47,763 bases of DNA from Thermus tenuipuniceus (GCF_002964845.1 NZ_KZ672958.1:1-47763), one strand, 5' to 3'. Shown: positions 24,564 through 32,979, counted from the first letter of the stretch. Notes: generated by a model not told the origin, from the sequence alone. Numbers and translations are program-made.

Positions 24564-25835
24564 CTATTCCCGCTCCTGCCCCTCCCCCAGGGCCACCCAT
24601 TTGGTAGTGGTGAGCTCCATGGGCCCCATGGGGCCGTAGGCGTGGAGCTTGGAGGTGCTGATGCCGATCTCCGCCCCCAGGCCCAGCTGGAAGCCATCGT
24701 TGAAGCGGGTGGAGGCATTCCATAGGACCAGGCTGGCGTCCACCTCCTCCAGGAAGCGCCAGGCGGCCTTGGGATCTTCCGTGCAGATGGCCTCGGTGTG
24801 GCGGGAGCCGTAGCGAGCGATGTGCTCCAGGGCTTCCTCCAGGCCCGAGACCACCTTCACCCTCAGGATCAGGTCCAGGTACTCCCGGTCCCACTCCTCC
24901 TCCTGGGCGGGCACTGCCTCCTTGAGGAGGGGAAGGGCTTTGGGACAGGCCCTGAGCTCCACGCCCCTTTCCCGCATGGCCTTTTCCAGCAGGGGGAGGA
25001 AGACCTCGGCCACCCTCTCGTGCACCAAAACGGCCTCGAGGGCATTGCACACGGCAGGCCGCTGGGTCTTGCCGTTAATGGCCAGGTGGAGGGCCATATC
25101 CAGGTCCGCCCTCTCGTCCACATAGAGGTGATTCACCCCCTTGGCGTGGGCCAGAACCGGCACCCGGGCCTCCTTTTGCACCAGGCGGATGAGCTCCTCC
25201 CCACCCCGGGGGATGAGGAGGTCCAATAGCTCCAGGCGGCACATGGCCAGGATGGCCTCCCGGTCCGTGGTGGGCACCAGGCTCACCGCCTCCACAGGAA
25301 GCCCGGCCTCCCTCAAGGCCCGATGCCACAGGGAAACCAGGGCCTGGTTGGAGCGGAAAGCCTCCTTCCCTCCCCTAAGGAGCATGGCGTTTCCCGCCTT
25401 CAAGGCCACGGAAACCGCCTCCACCGTGGCCCCGGGCCGGGCCTCGTAGATGAAGCCGATGAGGCCCAAGGGTACGCGCATCCGGCCCACCCTGAGGCCG
25501 TTTGGCCTCTTGCTAAGCCCCTCAATCCTCCCCAAGGGATCCGGGAGGGCGGCAATCTGACGAAGACCCTCGGTGAGGCTCTTAAGGTCCTTGTCCTTGA
25601 GGGCCAGGCGGTCCAGCTTGGCCTTGGGAAGCCCCGCCCTTTCCGCCTCCTCGAGGTCCTCTTGGTTGGCCTTTAGCACCTCCGGCCAGGCCTCCTCCAA
25701 GAGGCGGGCCATGGCCAGAAGAGCCCCATCCCGGTTCCCCTTGGCGATCTCGGGAAGCCGGGCCCGAGCCCCCTCCGCCAGTTCCCTCAGCGTTTTCTCA
25801 AGATATTCCCTTTGGGAAGCAGCTAACTCCCCCAT
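24564..25835 (-). CDS. proA: gamma-glutamyl phosphate reductase
   Basis: Second step of proline synthesis: NADPH-dependent reduction of glutamyl-5-phosphate to the semialdehyde. 423 residues of the ALDH superfamily. Visible are LKAGNAMLLRGGKEAFRSN, the MCRLELLDLLIPRGGEELIRLV segment, the catalytic Cys in NGKTQRPAVCNALEAVLVH, YGSRHTEAI, VDASLVLWNASTRFNDGFQLGLGAEIGISTSKLHAYGPMG. ATG 25835 overlaps the end of proB by 13 bases. Downstream of it is the YihY-like gene. Confidence 0.97.
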   Translation of the reverse strand: MGELAASQREYLEKTLRELAEGARARLPEIAKGNRDGALLAMARLLEEAWPEVLKANQEDLEEAERAGLPKAKLDRLALKDKDLKSLTEGLRQIAALPDPLGRIEGLSKRPNGLRVGRMRVPLGLIGFIYEARPGATVEAVSVALKAGNAMLLRGGKEAFRSNQALVSLWHRALREAGLPVEAVSLVPTTDREAILAMCRLELLDLLIPRGGEELIRLVQKEARVPVLAHAKGVNHLYVDERADLDMALHLAINGKTQRPAVCNALEAVLVHERVAEVFLPLLEKAMRERGVELRACPKALPLLKEAVPAQEEEWDREYLDLILRVKVVSGLEEALEHIARYGSRHTEAICTEDPKAAWRFLEEVDASLVLWNASTRFNDGFQLGLGAEIGISTSKLHAYGPMGPMELTTTKWVALGEGQERE

Positions 25836-26935
25836 GCCTCCTCCTTCAACGCCAGGTGGTCCCGGTGGACCACCTCCTCCGTGTAGCGGTAGCCCAGCAG
25901 AACCTCAATCTCGGTGCTTTTGTGCCCCTTGATGCGCTCGATCTCCTCGGCGGCGTAGTTGGCCAAGCCCACCCCCACCTCCTCCCCTGCCTCGGTGAGG
26001 AGGCGCACCGCCTCTCCCCGGCCAAACCGCCCCCGCACCGCCTTGATACCGGCAGGCAGGAGGCTTGCTCCCCTCTCCCTTAGAGCCCGCACCGCCCCGG
26101 CGTCCAGCACCAGCTCCCCCTTGGGCCGAAGGAGGCTGTAAAGCCAGGCTCTTTGGCCCCGGTAGCGCCTTCGGGCGTGGAAGTACGTACCCAAGGAAGC
26201 TCCTGCCAGAGCCTCGAGGATCACCCCGGGCCTTCTCCCCGGGAGAAGGAGGGTGGGTATCCCCACCCTTCCGGCGATGCGGGCGGCAAGGAGCTTGGAG
26301 CGCATCCCCCCGCTTCCCAAGGGATTCCCCTCCCCGGCATGGGCCAGCACAGCCTCCACCCGCTCCACCTCCGGGATGGGGCGGGCCCTGGGGTTCTTCT
26401 TGGGGTCATCCTCATAGAGGGCGTCCACATCGGAAAGGAGGAGCAAAAGCCCTGCCTCCACCAAGGCCGCCACCCGGGCGGAGAGCTGGTCGTTGTCCCC
26501 GAAGCGGATCTCCTGGAAGGCCACGGTGTCGTTCTCGTTGATGATGGGAATGGTCTCGAGGCGCAAAAGGGCCTGCAAGGTGGCCTTGGCGTTCAGGTAG
26601 CGCCCGCGGGAAGCCAGGTCTTCAGCGGTAAGGAGGACCTGGGCCACGGGAACATCCCCGAAGGCCTCCCGCCAAGCCGCCATGAGGAGGGGCTGGCCGA
26701 TGGCCGCCAAGGCCTGCTTCAGGGGCATGTCCTGGGGCCGGGGAAAGCCGGTAGCCGCCATGCCCGCGGCCACGGCCCCCGAGGACACCAGGACCACCTC
26801 CCTGCCTTCCGCCCGCAGGACCAGGACCTGGCGGGCGATCTCCCCCATGACAGAAAGGTCCAGGCCGGAAGGCCCAGCCAGGACCGCGCTTCCCACCTTG
26901 ATGACCAGCCGCTTCGCCGCAAGCCCGGGCCGCAT
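25823..26935 (-). CDS. proB: glutamate 5-kinase with PUA domain
   Basis: First and feedback-controlled step of proline synthesis. About 370 residues: an amino-acid kinase domain (1-255: LVIKVGSAVL, VSSGAVAAGM, INENDTVAFQEIRFGDNDQLSA, LLSDVDALY, GSGGMRSKLLAARIA) and a C-terminal PUA domain (about 270-370, with KGELVLDAGAVRALRERGASLLPAG). The start MRPGLAAKRL matches T. thermophilus; a GTG at 26953 is the alternative. TATCCT lies 8 bases upstream. It forms a proB-proA operon and is divergent from the lipoprotein gene. Confidence 0.96.
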   Translation of the reverse strand: MRPGLAAKRLVIKVGSAVLAGPSGLDLSVMGEIARQVLVLRAEGREVVLVSSGAVAAGMAATGFPRPQDMPLKQALAAIGQPLLMAAWREAFGDVPVAQVLLTAEDLASRGRYLNAKATLQALLRLETIPIINENDTVAFQEIRFGDNDQLSARVAALVEAGLLLLLSDVDALYEDDPKKNPRARPIPEVERVEAVLAHAGEGNPLGSGGMRSKLLAARIAGRVGIPTLLLPGRRPGVILEALAGASLGTYFHARRRYRGQRAWLYSLLRPKGELVLDAGAVRALRERGASLLPAGIKAVRGRFGRGEAVRLLTEAGEEVGVGLANYAAEEIERIKGHKSTEIEVLLGYRYTEEVVHRDHLALKEEAWGS

Positions 26936-26943
26936 TAAGGCCC

Positions 26944-26949
26944 AGGATA
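26944..26949 (-). promoter_or_regulatory. -10 element of proBA
   Basis: TATCCT on the minus strand, 8 bases before the proB ATG. Confidence 0.45.
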
Positions 26950-26981
26950 GCACCTCTCATTCCCATCCCTTGGGGACCTGC

Positions 26982-26987
26982 TAGGGT
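26982..26987 (+). promoter_or_regulatory. -10 element of the lipoprotein gene
   Basis: TAGGGT, 7 bases before the ATG at 26995. Consensus match is moderate. Confidence 0.4.
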
Positions 26988-26994
26988 AGGTGAG

Positions 26995-29775
26995 ATGGCC
27001 CGGATAGCGAGCCTCCTCGTTTTGGCCCTGGTCTTGTTGGCTGCCTGCAACGAAGCCTCCCCCAACCGTCCCCCTCAGCTCACAGCCTTCCAGGCGGATC
27101 CCCTCGAGGGGGAAGCCCCCCTCACCGTGCGCTTCGCCTGGCAGGCAGTGGACCCCGACGGCGATCCTCTTTCCTGCGTGCTGGAACCGGGGGACGGCGC
27201 CAGCCTGGCCTTTGCCCCGTGCGGAAGCGGCACCACCTACACCTACAGCGCCCCGGGGGAGTACTCGGCGCGGCTTCGGGTGCAAGACCCAAAGGGGGCC
27301 ACCGCCCAAAGCCCCGTTACGGTGAGGGTGCGCCCCAGCAAGAGCTTCACCCTCTCCCTCTCCCCCACCAGCCTCAGTGTGGAACAGGGCAAGACAGGCA
27401 CCGCCACCCTCACCCTCACTCCCCAAGGGGGATTTAGCGGCACCGTTTCCCTTTCGCTGGTGGGCGCCCCTTCTGGGGTAAACCTTTCCCCAGGAAGCCT
27501 GCCCGTGAACGGGTCCAGCCCCGTCAGCCAAGCCCTCACCCTCCGCGTGGGAAGCGCCGTGCCCACCGGTACCTACCCCCTAAAGGTCCGGGCCACAGGG
27601 GGTGGCCTCACGCGGGAAGCGGACCTCACCCTCACGGTCGCTCCGCCCACAGATGGGGACTTCAGCCTGACCCTCGAGGGTTCCTCCCTCTCCGTGAACC
27701 AAGGAGGAACGGTTTATGTGCGTCTGGTGGTGAGCGGCACCTACACCGGCCAGGTGACCCTTTCCCTGGTGGACGCTGTCAAGAACCCCTTCAGCGGGGT
27801 GAGTCTCAGCCCCACCAGCACCTCGGTCCCCTCGGCCCCCATGCTGGCGCTCACCGCCTCCCCCACCCTTGCCCCCGGCACCTACAACCTCTTCGTGCGG
27901 GGCCAGGGAGGCGGCCTGGTGCGGGAGGCTTCCCTCACCCTCACGATCAACCCCGCCGCACCGCCTCCTGATTTCAGCCTCAGCTTGAACCCGGCCTCTT
28001 TGAGCCTGTCCCAGGGGCAAAACGGCACCACCACCCTGACCCTGACCCCGCAAAACGGCTTCACCGGACAAGTAGCCCTCTCCCTGGAACGCCAGGACGG
28101 CACCCCCGCCCCTAGCAGCCTGACCCTCTCCCCCACGAGCCTGAACGTGGCCAGCCCCAACCCGGTCAGCCAAACCCTCACCCTCAGCGTGGCCAGCAGC
28201 GTCCCCACGGGTACCTACCCCCTGAGGGTCAGGGCCACCTCGGGGTCTTTGAGCCGGACGACCAACCTCAGCCTCACGGTGACCGCCCCCTCCTCCTCCC
28301 CCAACCTGCGCTTCGCCCAAACCGAGTGGGGCCAGACGGTGCTGAAGGAAAACCTGCGCTTGGTGGCCGGCAAGCCCGCCCTCCTAAGGGTGCACCTCCT
28401 GGCGAGCCCCTCCCCCATACCCCTAAGCAACGCCCTTTCCGGAGCGGTGTACCTGAACGCCACTTTCCAGGGCAACCTCAGCTTCGCCTGTCCCAACCCC
28501 ATCCCCACCGCCACCGACCCGGGAAGCCTGGCCAGTACCTGCACCGCCACCCTACCCGCGGCCTGGGTGGCCCCCGGGCTAAAGGTGGAGCTACGGGCCG
28601 ACCCCCAGGACCAGGTGGCGGAACACGATGAGGGCGATAATCTCCTCACCCTTACCCCCGAGGTGGGCGCAGGTACCACCCTCTACCTCACCACGGTGCC
28701 GGTGGTGCACCAGGGGCAGACCGCCACGGTGCCCAACTTCAGCCAGACCCTCTGGCGCATCTGGCCCCTAAAGGAGGTGGCCTTCTCTCAACGGGCTCCC
28801 TATACCTTCTCCGGCACCCTGAGCGCCACGGATGGGAACACCTGGGCCCAGCTTCTGGACGAACTCCGCATTTTGCGCCAAACGGACGGGAGCAACCGCT
28901 ACTACTATGGCTTCGTCAGGGTTTCCTACACCTCGGGCATCGCCGGGATTGGCTACTTGGGTTATCCCGTGGCCGTGGGGTGGGACTACTCCCAGAGCGC
29001 TCCTGCGGTCATGGCCCACGAGCTAGGGCATAACTTTGACCGGGAGCACGCCCCTTGTGGGGTATCCGGCGACCCCAGCTATCCCTACGCAGGCGGCAAG
29101 ATCGGCACGTGGGGGTACGATCTCGCCAACGGCTCCTTAAAGGACCCCAGCCAGTTTTACGACCTCATGAGCTACTGCGGCCCCCAGTGGGTTTCCGACT
29201 ACACCTACGAGGGGGCCCAGGGTTTCCTGGAGACCTCTCCCCCGAAGCCCCTATCTCTGCCCGAGGAAGGACTCCTCTTTTCCGGCCGTATACGGCAAGG
29301 GGAGGTGGTCTTCAACCCGCCCCTCAGGGTTCCCGCAGAACCGGAAGGAAAAGCCTCCCCTTACCATCTTCGGGCCCAAACCCCCTCTGGAGAAGTCCGG
29401 GAGGCCCCGGTATTCGTCCTTAAAGACTCCGAGGGCATCCTGCACTTCCAGGCCCGTCTTCCCCCGGAGCCTTACAGCCGGGTGGGGCTTTACCTTGGGG
29501 CCCAGCTTCTCAGGGAAGCGGTTAGTCCCCTGCTTCCCCTGGCCGAGCCCCAGGTGGACCTAAGGGAAGAAGGGGGCTTCCTCTTAGCCAGGGTCCAGGG
29601 CTACCCCTATTTCTCCCTCTTCCACGTGGCCGAAGACGGTTCCCGCACCACCTTGGGCCTCTGGCACCGGGCGGGGGAGGTGCCGTTTGCCCTCGAGGGC
29701 CTGCCCCCGGGCGGCCAGTGGGAGGTCCAGCTCTCCGATGGGCTAGGGGTCCGCATCCTGCGGTTTTCCCGCTAG
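26995..29775 (+). CDS. large lipoprotein with PKD-like, repeat and metzincin-like protease domains
   Basis: 926 residues. A lipoprotein signal peptide ends in LLAAC (lipid Cys 19), so it is exported and anchored in the envelope. A PKD-like domain follows (about 27-112). Three Ig-like repeats of roughly 100 residues come next (about 115-430), with the recurring pattern FSLSLSPTSLSV, TLTLTP, PTGTYPLKVRA. Then comes a CARDB-like segment (about 440-570). The protease region has HELGHNFDREH at 675-685 and a Met-turn YDLMSYC near 725. This is a metzincin-type HExxH site in which the usual Gly of HxxGxxH is Asp. A C-terminal beta-rich region (about 760-926) ends the protein. Substrate unknown; a secreted or surface peptidase is the best inference. 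Confidence 0.85.
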   Translation: MARIASLLVLALVLLAACNEASPNRPPQLTAFQADPLEGEAPLTVRFAWQAVDPDGDPLSCVLEPGDGASLAFAPCGSGTTYTYSAPGEYSARLRVQDPKGATAQSPVTVRVRPSKSFTLSLSPTSLSVEQGKTGTATLTLTPQGGFSGTVSLSLVGAPSGVNLSPGSLPVNGSSPVSQALTLRVGSAVPTGTYPLKVRATGGGLTREADLTLTVAPPTDGDFSLTLEGSSLSVNQGGTVYVRLVVSGTYTGQVTLSLVDAVKNPFSGVSLSPTSTSVPSAPMLALTASPTLAPGTYNLFVRGQGGGLVREASLTLTINPAAPPPDFSLSLNPASLSLSQGQNGTTTLTLTPQNGFTGQVALSLERQDGTPAPSSLTLSPTSLNVASPNPVSQTLTLSVASSVPTGTYPLRVRATSGSLSRTTNLSLTVTAPSSSPNLRFAQTEWGQTVLKENLRLVAGKPALLRVHLLASPSPIPLSNALSGAVYLNATFQGNLSFACPNPIPTATDPGSLASTCTATLPAAWVAPGLKVELRADPQDQVAEHDEGDNLLTLTPEVGAGTTLYLTTVPVVHQGQTATVPNFSQTLWRIWPLKEVAFSQRAPYTFSGTLSATDGNTWAQLLDELRILRQTDGSNRYYYGFVRVSYTSGIAGIGYLGYPVAVGWDYSQSAPAVMAHELGHNFDREHAPCGVSGDPSYPYAGGKIGTWGYDLANGSLKDPSQFYDLMSYCGPQWVSDYTYEGAQGFLETSPPKPLSLPEEGLLFSGRIRQGEVVFNPPLRVPAEPEGKASPYHLRAQTPSGEVREAPVFVLKDSEGILHFQARLPPEPYSRVGLYLGAQLLREAVSPLLPLAEPQVDLREEGGFLLARVQGYPYFSLFHVAEDGSRTTLGLWHRAGEVPFALEGLPPGGQWEVQLSDGLGVRILRFSR

Positions 29776-29961
29776 GAAGTGGCCTTCCCGGAAGGCCACC
29801 TTCCCTTCCCGCCTTAGCCGCACCAGGAGGGCGAAGAGGGTGGCCTTCTTGAGGCCAGGGTGGAGGGCTTGAAGCTGGGTGTGAAGGTCCTCGAGGGTCC
29901 TGGGCTCCCGAAGAAGATGGAGAAGATGGGCTTCCAGACGCTTATCCCGCACCAACCCCAT
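29743..29961 (-). CDS. small winged-helix-like protein
   Basis: 72 residues: KRLEAHLLHLLREPRTLEDL, then LHPGLKKATLFALLVRLRREGKVAF. This reads as three helices and a basic wing, like a small winged-helix DNA-binding domain. I do not recognise a named family. The start is ATG 29961 or GTG 29952; the latter has AATAAT 7 bases upstream, which overlaps the tRNA-Arg -35 on the other strand. The 3' end overlaps the convergent lipoprotein gene by 33 bases. Confidence 0.6.
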   Translation of the reverse strand: MGLVRDKRLEAHLLHLLREPRTLEDLHTQLQALHPGLKKATLFALLVRLRREGKVAFREGHFLAGKPQDADP

Positions 29962-29963
29962 TA

Positions 29964-29993
29964 TTGACAAGGGGGGCTTCCCCATGCTACCTT
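29964..29993 (+). promoter_or_regulatory. promoter of tRNA-Arg
   Basis: TTGACA (29964-29969), an 18-base spacer and TACCTT (29988-29993), 12 bases before the mature tRNA. Confidence 0.7.
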
Positions 29994-30005
29994 GAGGGTC
30001 GGCTT

Positions 30006-30082
30006 GGGCCCGTAGCTCAGTTGGATAGAGCGGCTGACTACGGATCAGCAGGTCAGGGGTTCGAATCCTCTCGGGCCCGCCA
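30006..30082 (+). tRNA. tRNA-Arg (anticodon ACG)
   Basis: A complete cloverleaf with encoded CCA (30080-30082). The acceptor stem GGGCCCG/CGGGCCC is perfect. The D arm begins GTAGCTCAGTTGG. The anticodon stem GCTGA/TCAGC closes the loop CTACGGA, giving anticodon ACG, which is read as ICG after A34 deamination and decodes CGN arginine codons. The T loop is GGTTCGAATCC. It has its own promoter and terminator. Confidence 0.97.
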
Positions 30083-30095
30083 CATCCAGGACGCA

Positions 30096-30135
30096 AAGCT
30101 TCCGGGGTCGGTAGCGACCCCGGAAAGCGCTTTTT
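30096..30135 (+). terminator. rho-independent terminator of tRNA-Arg
   Basis: TTCCGGGGTCG pairs with CGACCCCGGAA (11 bp, loop GTAG), followed by AGCGC and five T, about 18 bases after the CCA end. Confidence 0.85.
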
Positions 30136-30163
30136 ACTGCCCTTGCCGCCGCAGGTTACCCCC

Positions 30164-30169
30164 TAGAAT
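30164..30169 (+). promoter_or_regulatory. -10 element of the cobalamin adenosyltransferase gene
   Basis: TAGAAT, 7 bases before the ATG at 30177. Confidence 0.5.
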
Positions 30170-30176
30170 GGGGGCC

Positions 30177-30740
30177 ATGAAGATCTACACCAAGACGGGG
30201 GATGCGGGGGAGACCGGCCTCTACGGGGCCGAACGGGTGGTGAAGGCCCACCCTCGGGTGGAGGCCTACGGCACCGTGGACGAGGCCAACTCCGCCATCG
30301 GCTTGGCCCGAAGCCTCCTGCCCAAGGAACACCTGGACCTCCAGGACCTGCTGGAGCGCATCCAAAACGCCCTCTTTGACCTGGGGGCCGACCTGGCCAC
30401 CCGCATGGGGAGCCCCTACGAGAAGAACGTCGCCCGCATGGACGCCCAGGACGTGGAGGAGCTGGAACAGGCCATCGACCGCTACATGGAGGAAAGCCCT
30501 CCCTTCCAAGGCTTTATCCTCCCGGGAGGGCACCCGGCGGCGGCAGCCCTGCACCTGGCCCGCACCGTGGTGCGACGGGCGGAGCGCAAGGTGGTGGCCT
30601 TAAGCCGGGAGGAGCCCGTGAACCCCGAGGCCATCCGCTACCTCAACCGCCTTTCCGACCTCCTCTTCGTCCTGGCCCGGGTGGTGAACGCCCGCCAAGG
30701 GGTGCGGGAGGAGGCGTGGCTGGTGAAGAAAAGGCGCTAG
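30177..30740 (+). CDS. cob(I)alamin adenosyltransferase (PduO type)
   Basis: Transfers adenosyl from ATP to cob(I)alamin to make coenzyme B12. 187 residues of a helical-bundle trimer. The N-terminal MKIYTKTGDAGETGLYGAERV is the ATP-binding signature. EAYGTVDEANSAIGLARSL, FDLGADLAT, FILPGGHPAAAALHLARTVVRRAER and YLNRLSDLLFVLARVVNA complete the family. The start is ATG 30177, 7 bases after TAGAAT. It follows the tRNA terminator and overlaps the end of a convergent small gene by 4 bases. Confidence 0.95.
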   Translation: MKIYTKTGDAGETGLYGAERVVKAHPRVEAYGTVDEANSAIGLARSLLPKEHLDLQDLLERIQNALFDLGADLATRMGSPYEKNVARMDAQDVEELEQAIDRYMEESPPFQGFILPGGHPAAAALHLARTVVRRAERKVVALSREEPVNPEAIRYLNRLSDLLFVLARVVNARQGVREEAWLVKKRR

Positions 30741-31021
30741 GGCCAGGGCTTGCCGTAGACCCGTACTTCAGCCCCGGGGAAGGCGGTTTCCAGGAGTTCC
30801 TTTAGATAGATCGCCGCCGAGGGCAGAAGCCCGCCGCAGGGGCCTTCCATGTAGAGGAAGAGATAACGGGGACGCCGCGGCGACTGGGAGAAACCCAGGC
30901 ACCCCTCGTACTCGGGGAAGTACTCGTAGAAAAGTTCCAGGAGGTCCTGGACTAAGTCTTTGGCCTCGGGCAGGGCCTCGATGGAGCTCCGCGGCTTGAC
31001 CCAGAAGGTCATGGCCTTCAT
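30737..31021 (-). CDS. hypothetical protein, 94 residues
   Basis: A soluble protein of 94 residues, MKAMTFWVKPRSSIEAL at the start, an acidic helical stretch (LVQDLLELFYEYFPEY), and LFLYMEGPCGGLLPSAAIYLKELLE then VRVYGKPWP. No family is recognised. The fold could be a small alpha/beta domain. I prefer the fourth-codon ATG at 31021 because CATAAT lies 7 bases upstream; the first ATG at 31030 overlaps that box. It is divergent from natA and convergent with the adenosyltransferase. Confidence 0.7.
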   Translation of the reverse strand: MKAMTFWVKPRSSIEALPEAKDLVQDLLELFYEYFPEYEGCLGFSQSPRRPRYLFLYMEGPCGGLLPSAAIYLKELLETAFPGAEVRVYGKPWP

Positions 31022-31028
31022 CAGGACC

Positions 31029-31034
31029 ATTATG
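31029..31034 (-). promoter_or_regulatory. -10 element of the 94-residue hypothetical
   Basis: CATAAT on the minus strand, 7 bases before the ATG at 31021. Confidence 0.4.
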
Positions 31035-31038
31035 GGCC

Positions 31039-31067
31039 TTGACCGCCGCTGGGAGTTGTGATATCAT
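31039..31067 (+). promoter_or_regulatory. sigma-A promoter of the natA operon
   Basis: TTGACC (31039-31044), a 17-base spacer with an extended -10 TG, and TATCAT (31062-31067), 8 bases before the ATG. The palindrome TGATATCA (31059-31066) covers the -10 and could bind a regulator. Confidence 0.75.
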
Positions 31068-31075
31068 CGAAATAT

Positions 31076-31795
31076 ATGATTGAAGTCAACCACCTCTCCA
31101 AGGCCTACGGCAAGCGCCTAGCGGTGGCGGACCTCTCCTTCCAGGTAGCCCCCGGGGAGGTGTACGCCCTCCTAGGCCCCAACGGGGCAGGCAAGACCAC
31201 CACCTTGCGCATCCTCTCCACCCTGGTCCGCCCCACAGGAGGAAACGCCAAGGTGGCGGGGTTTGACGTGGTGCGGGAGCCCCTCGAGGTGCGCCGGCGC
31301 CTGGGCCTGGTCAACGGGGGGATGCGGGTGTACGACCGCCTCACGGGGCGGGAAGCCCTGGCCTTCTTCGCAAGCTTCTACGGCCTGGAAGGGCAAGCCT
31401 TCCAGGAGGCCTTGAACTGGGTCGTGGAGCTCTTGCAGATGGAGGAAACCCTGGACCGCAAGGTCATGGAGATGTCCACGGGCATGCGCCAGAAGGTGGT
31501 CATCGCCCGGGCCATCCTGCACCGCCCGCCCGTCCTCCTCCTGGACGAGGCCACGGCCGGGTTGGACGTCTTCGCCCGCCGGGCGCTTTTGGAGTTCGTG
31601 AAGGCCTACCGGGACCTGGGCCACACCCTTGTCTACTCCACCCACGCGATGAGCGAGGCGGAGGAGGTGGCGGACCGGGTAGGTTTTCTGCACAAGGGAA
31701 GGCTGGTGTACCAAGGAAGCCTGACCGAGGCCCGGTCCCTGGGGCAGGGAAGCCTGGAGCGGGCCTTTGTGCAGGTGGTGAAGGAGGCGGCGTGA
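31076..31795 (+). CDS. ABC transporter ATP-binding protein (NatA-like)
   Basis: 239 residues, the ATPase of an ABC-2-type exporter. Walker A GPNGAGKTTTLR, signature MSTGMRQKV, Walker B VLLLDEATAGLD and the switch His in VYSTHAMSEAEE are all present. MSTGMRQK and the downstream permease point to the NatAB group, described as sodium exporters in Bacillus, though the substrate here is unknown. The start at 31076 sits 8 bases after the -10 of a strong promoter. The stop overlaps the permease start (GTGA). It is the first gene of a probable six-gene operon. Confidence 0.93.
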   Translation: MIEVNHLSKAYGKRLAVADLSFQVAPGEVYALLGPNGAGKTTTLRILSTLVRPTGGNAKVAGFDVVREPLEVRRRLGLVNGGMRVYDRLTGREALAFFASFYGLEGQAFQEALNWVVELLQMEETLDRKVMEMSTGMRQKVVIARAILHRPPVLLLDEATAGLDVFARRALLEFVKAYRDLGHTLVYSTHAMSEAEEVADRVGFLHKGRLVYQGSLTEARSLGQGSLERAFVQVVKEAA

Positions 31796-32970
31796 AGGGG
31801 ATCTACCGGGTTCTCTGGAAGGAGCTGGTGCAGGTCTTCCGCGATGGCAAGCTGGTCTTCTCCACCCTGGTCCTGCCGGTCTTCTTGATGCCCGTCTTCA
31901 TGTTCGGGCCAAGCCTGGTCCTGGATAGGCTCCTGAAAGGGGCCCAAGAAGAGCGGCAGGAGGTGGCGGTCTTTGGGCTTCCAGAAGAGGCCCTATCCGC
32001 CCTACGGGCGGCCAACCTTCTTCCGAAGCCCCACCCGGATCCGGAAAAAGCGGTGCGCGCCGGGGAGTACCCGGTGGGGGTGCGGTGGGAGGGCGGGACC
32101 TACCGGGTGTATGGCCGCCTCTCGGGGGGACTCACGGAGGGGCAGGTGGCGGTGGGCAAGGTGCAGGCCGCCCTACAAAGCCTCAAGGAGGCCAAGGTGG
32201 CCGAGGTCTTGGCCAGGAAAGGTATACCCCACGAGGTCCTTACCCCCTTCCGGGTGGAAGTGGTGAACGCCTCCTCCGAACGGGAAAAAGCCGGGGGGCT
32301 TCTGGGCTTCCTCCTGCCTTTCTTCTTGGTGGTCTTTGTCCTCTCCGGGGGGCAGGTGGTGGCGGTGGACGCCACGGCGGGGGAGAAGGAAAAGGGCACC
32401 CTCGAGGCCCTCCTCATGGCCCCGGTGCCCCTCCTGCACCTGGCCCTGGGCAAGACCCTGGCCACGGTGGCCATGGCCCTCCTTTCCGGGGTGTCGGGGC
32501 TTTTGGGGCTGGCCCTGGGCGGGGCCTTGGCCGCCCGCTTGGGCGGGGGCCTCCTCACGGAAACCGGCCAGACCCTGGAGCTAGGGGGCCAGGTAGCCCT
32601 GGACGGGGGAAGCTTTCTCGCCCTCTTCCTCAGCGCCTTCCTCCTGGCCCTCTTCATGGGGGCGGTGATGGTGAGCCTGGGGCTTTACGCCCGGAGCTTC
32701 AAGGAAGCGCAGAGCTACATGGCCCCCCTCCAGCTGCTGGCCCTTTTGCCCCTCCTCTTCCTGCAGTTCCGGGGCTTCTTTGAGCCTCAGGCTTGGTACC
32801 ACCTGGTGCCCCTCTTCAACGTGGCCCTGCTCATGGACGCCCTCTTGAAGGGGAGCGCCACCCCCCTGCAGGCGGGCCTCACCTGGGGCTCCACCCTGGC
32901 GTACGCCGGGCTAGCCCTCCTCTACGCCGTGCGGGTTTTCGCCCGGGAAGAAGTGGTCTTCAGAAACTAA
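31792..32970 (+). CDS. ABC-2 type permease (NatB-like)
   Basis: 392 residues. One N-terminal membrane segment (about 20-45), a large extracytoplasmic domain (about 50-170) and five more segments (about 180-385) form the NatB/YhgE-like layout. The stretch VDATAGEKEKGTLEALLMAPVP is the conserved cytoplasmic coupling region of this permease class. The GTG start at 31792 overlaps the natA stop, so the pair is translationally coupled. Substrate unknown. Confidence 0.9.
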   Translation: MKGIYRVLWKELVQVFRDGKLVFSTLVLPVFLMPVFMFGPSLVLDRLLKGAQEERQEVAVFGLPEEALSALRAANLLPKPHPDPEKAVRAGEYPVGVRWEGGTYRVYGRLSGGLTEGQVAVGKVQAALQSLKEAKVAEVLARKGIPHEVLTPFRVEVVNASSEREKAGGLLGFLLPFFLVVFVLSGGQVVAVDATAGEKEKGTLEALLMAPVPLLHLALGKTLATVAMALLSGVSGLLGLALGGALAARLGGGLLTETGQTLELGGQVALDGGSFLALFLSAFLLALFMGAVMVSLGLYARSFKEAQSYMAPLQLLALLPLLFLQFRGFFEPQAWYHLVPLFNVALLMDALLKGSATPLQAGLTWGSTLAYAGLALLYAVRVFAREEVVFRN

Positions 32971-32979
32971 GGAGGCAGC

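Noticed and set aside
27330..28290. Repetitive DNA in the lipoprotein gene as a CRISPR-like or mobile repeat
   Set aside because: The repeats are in frame, about 300 bases long and diverged at codon level; they encode tandem Ig-like domains.
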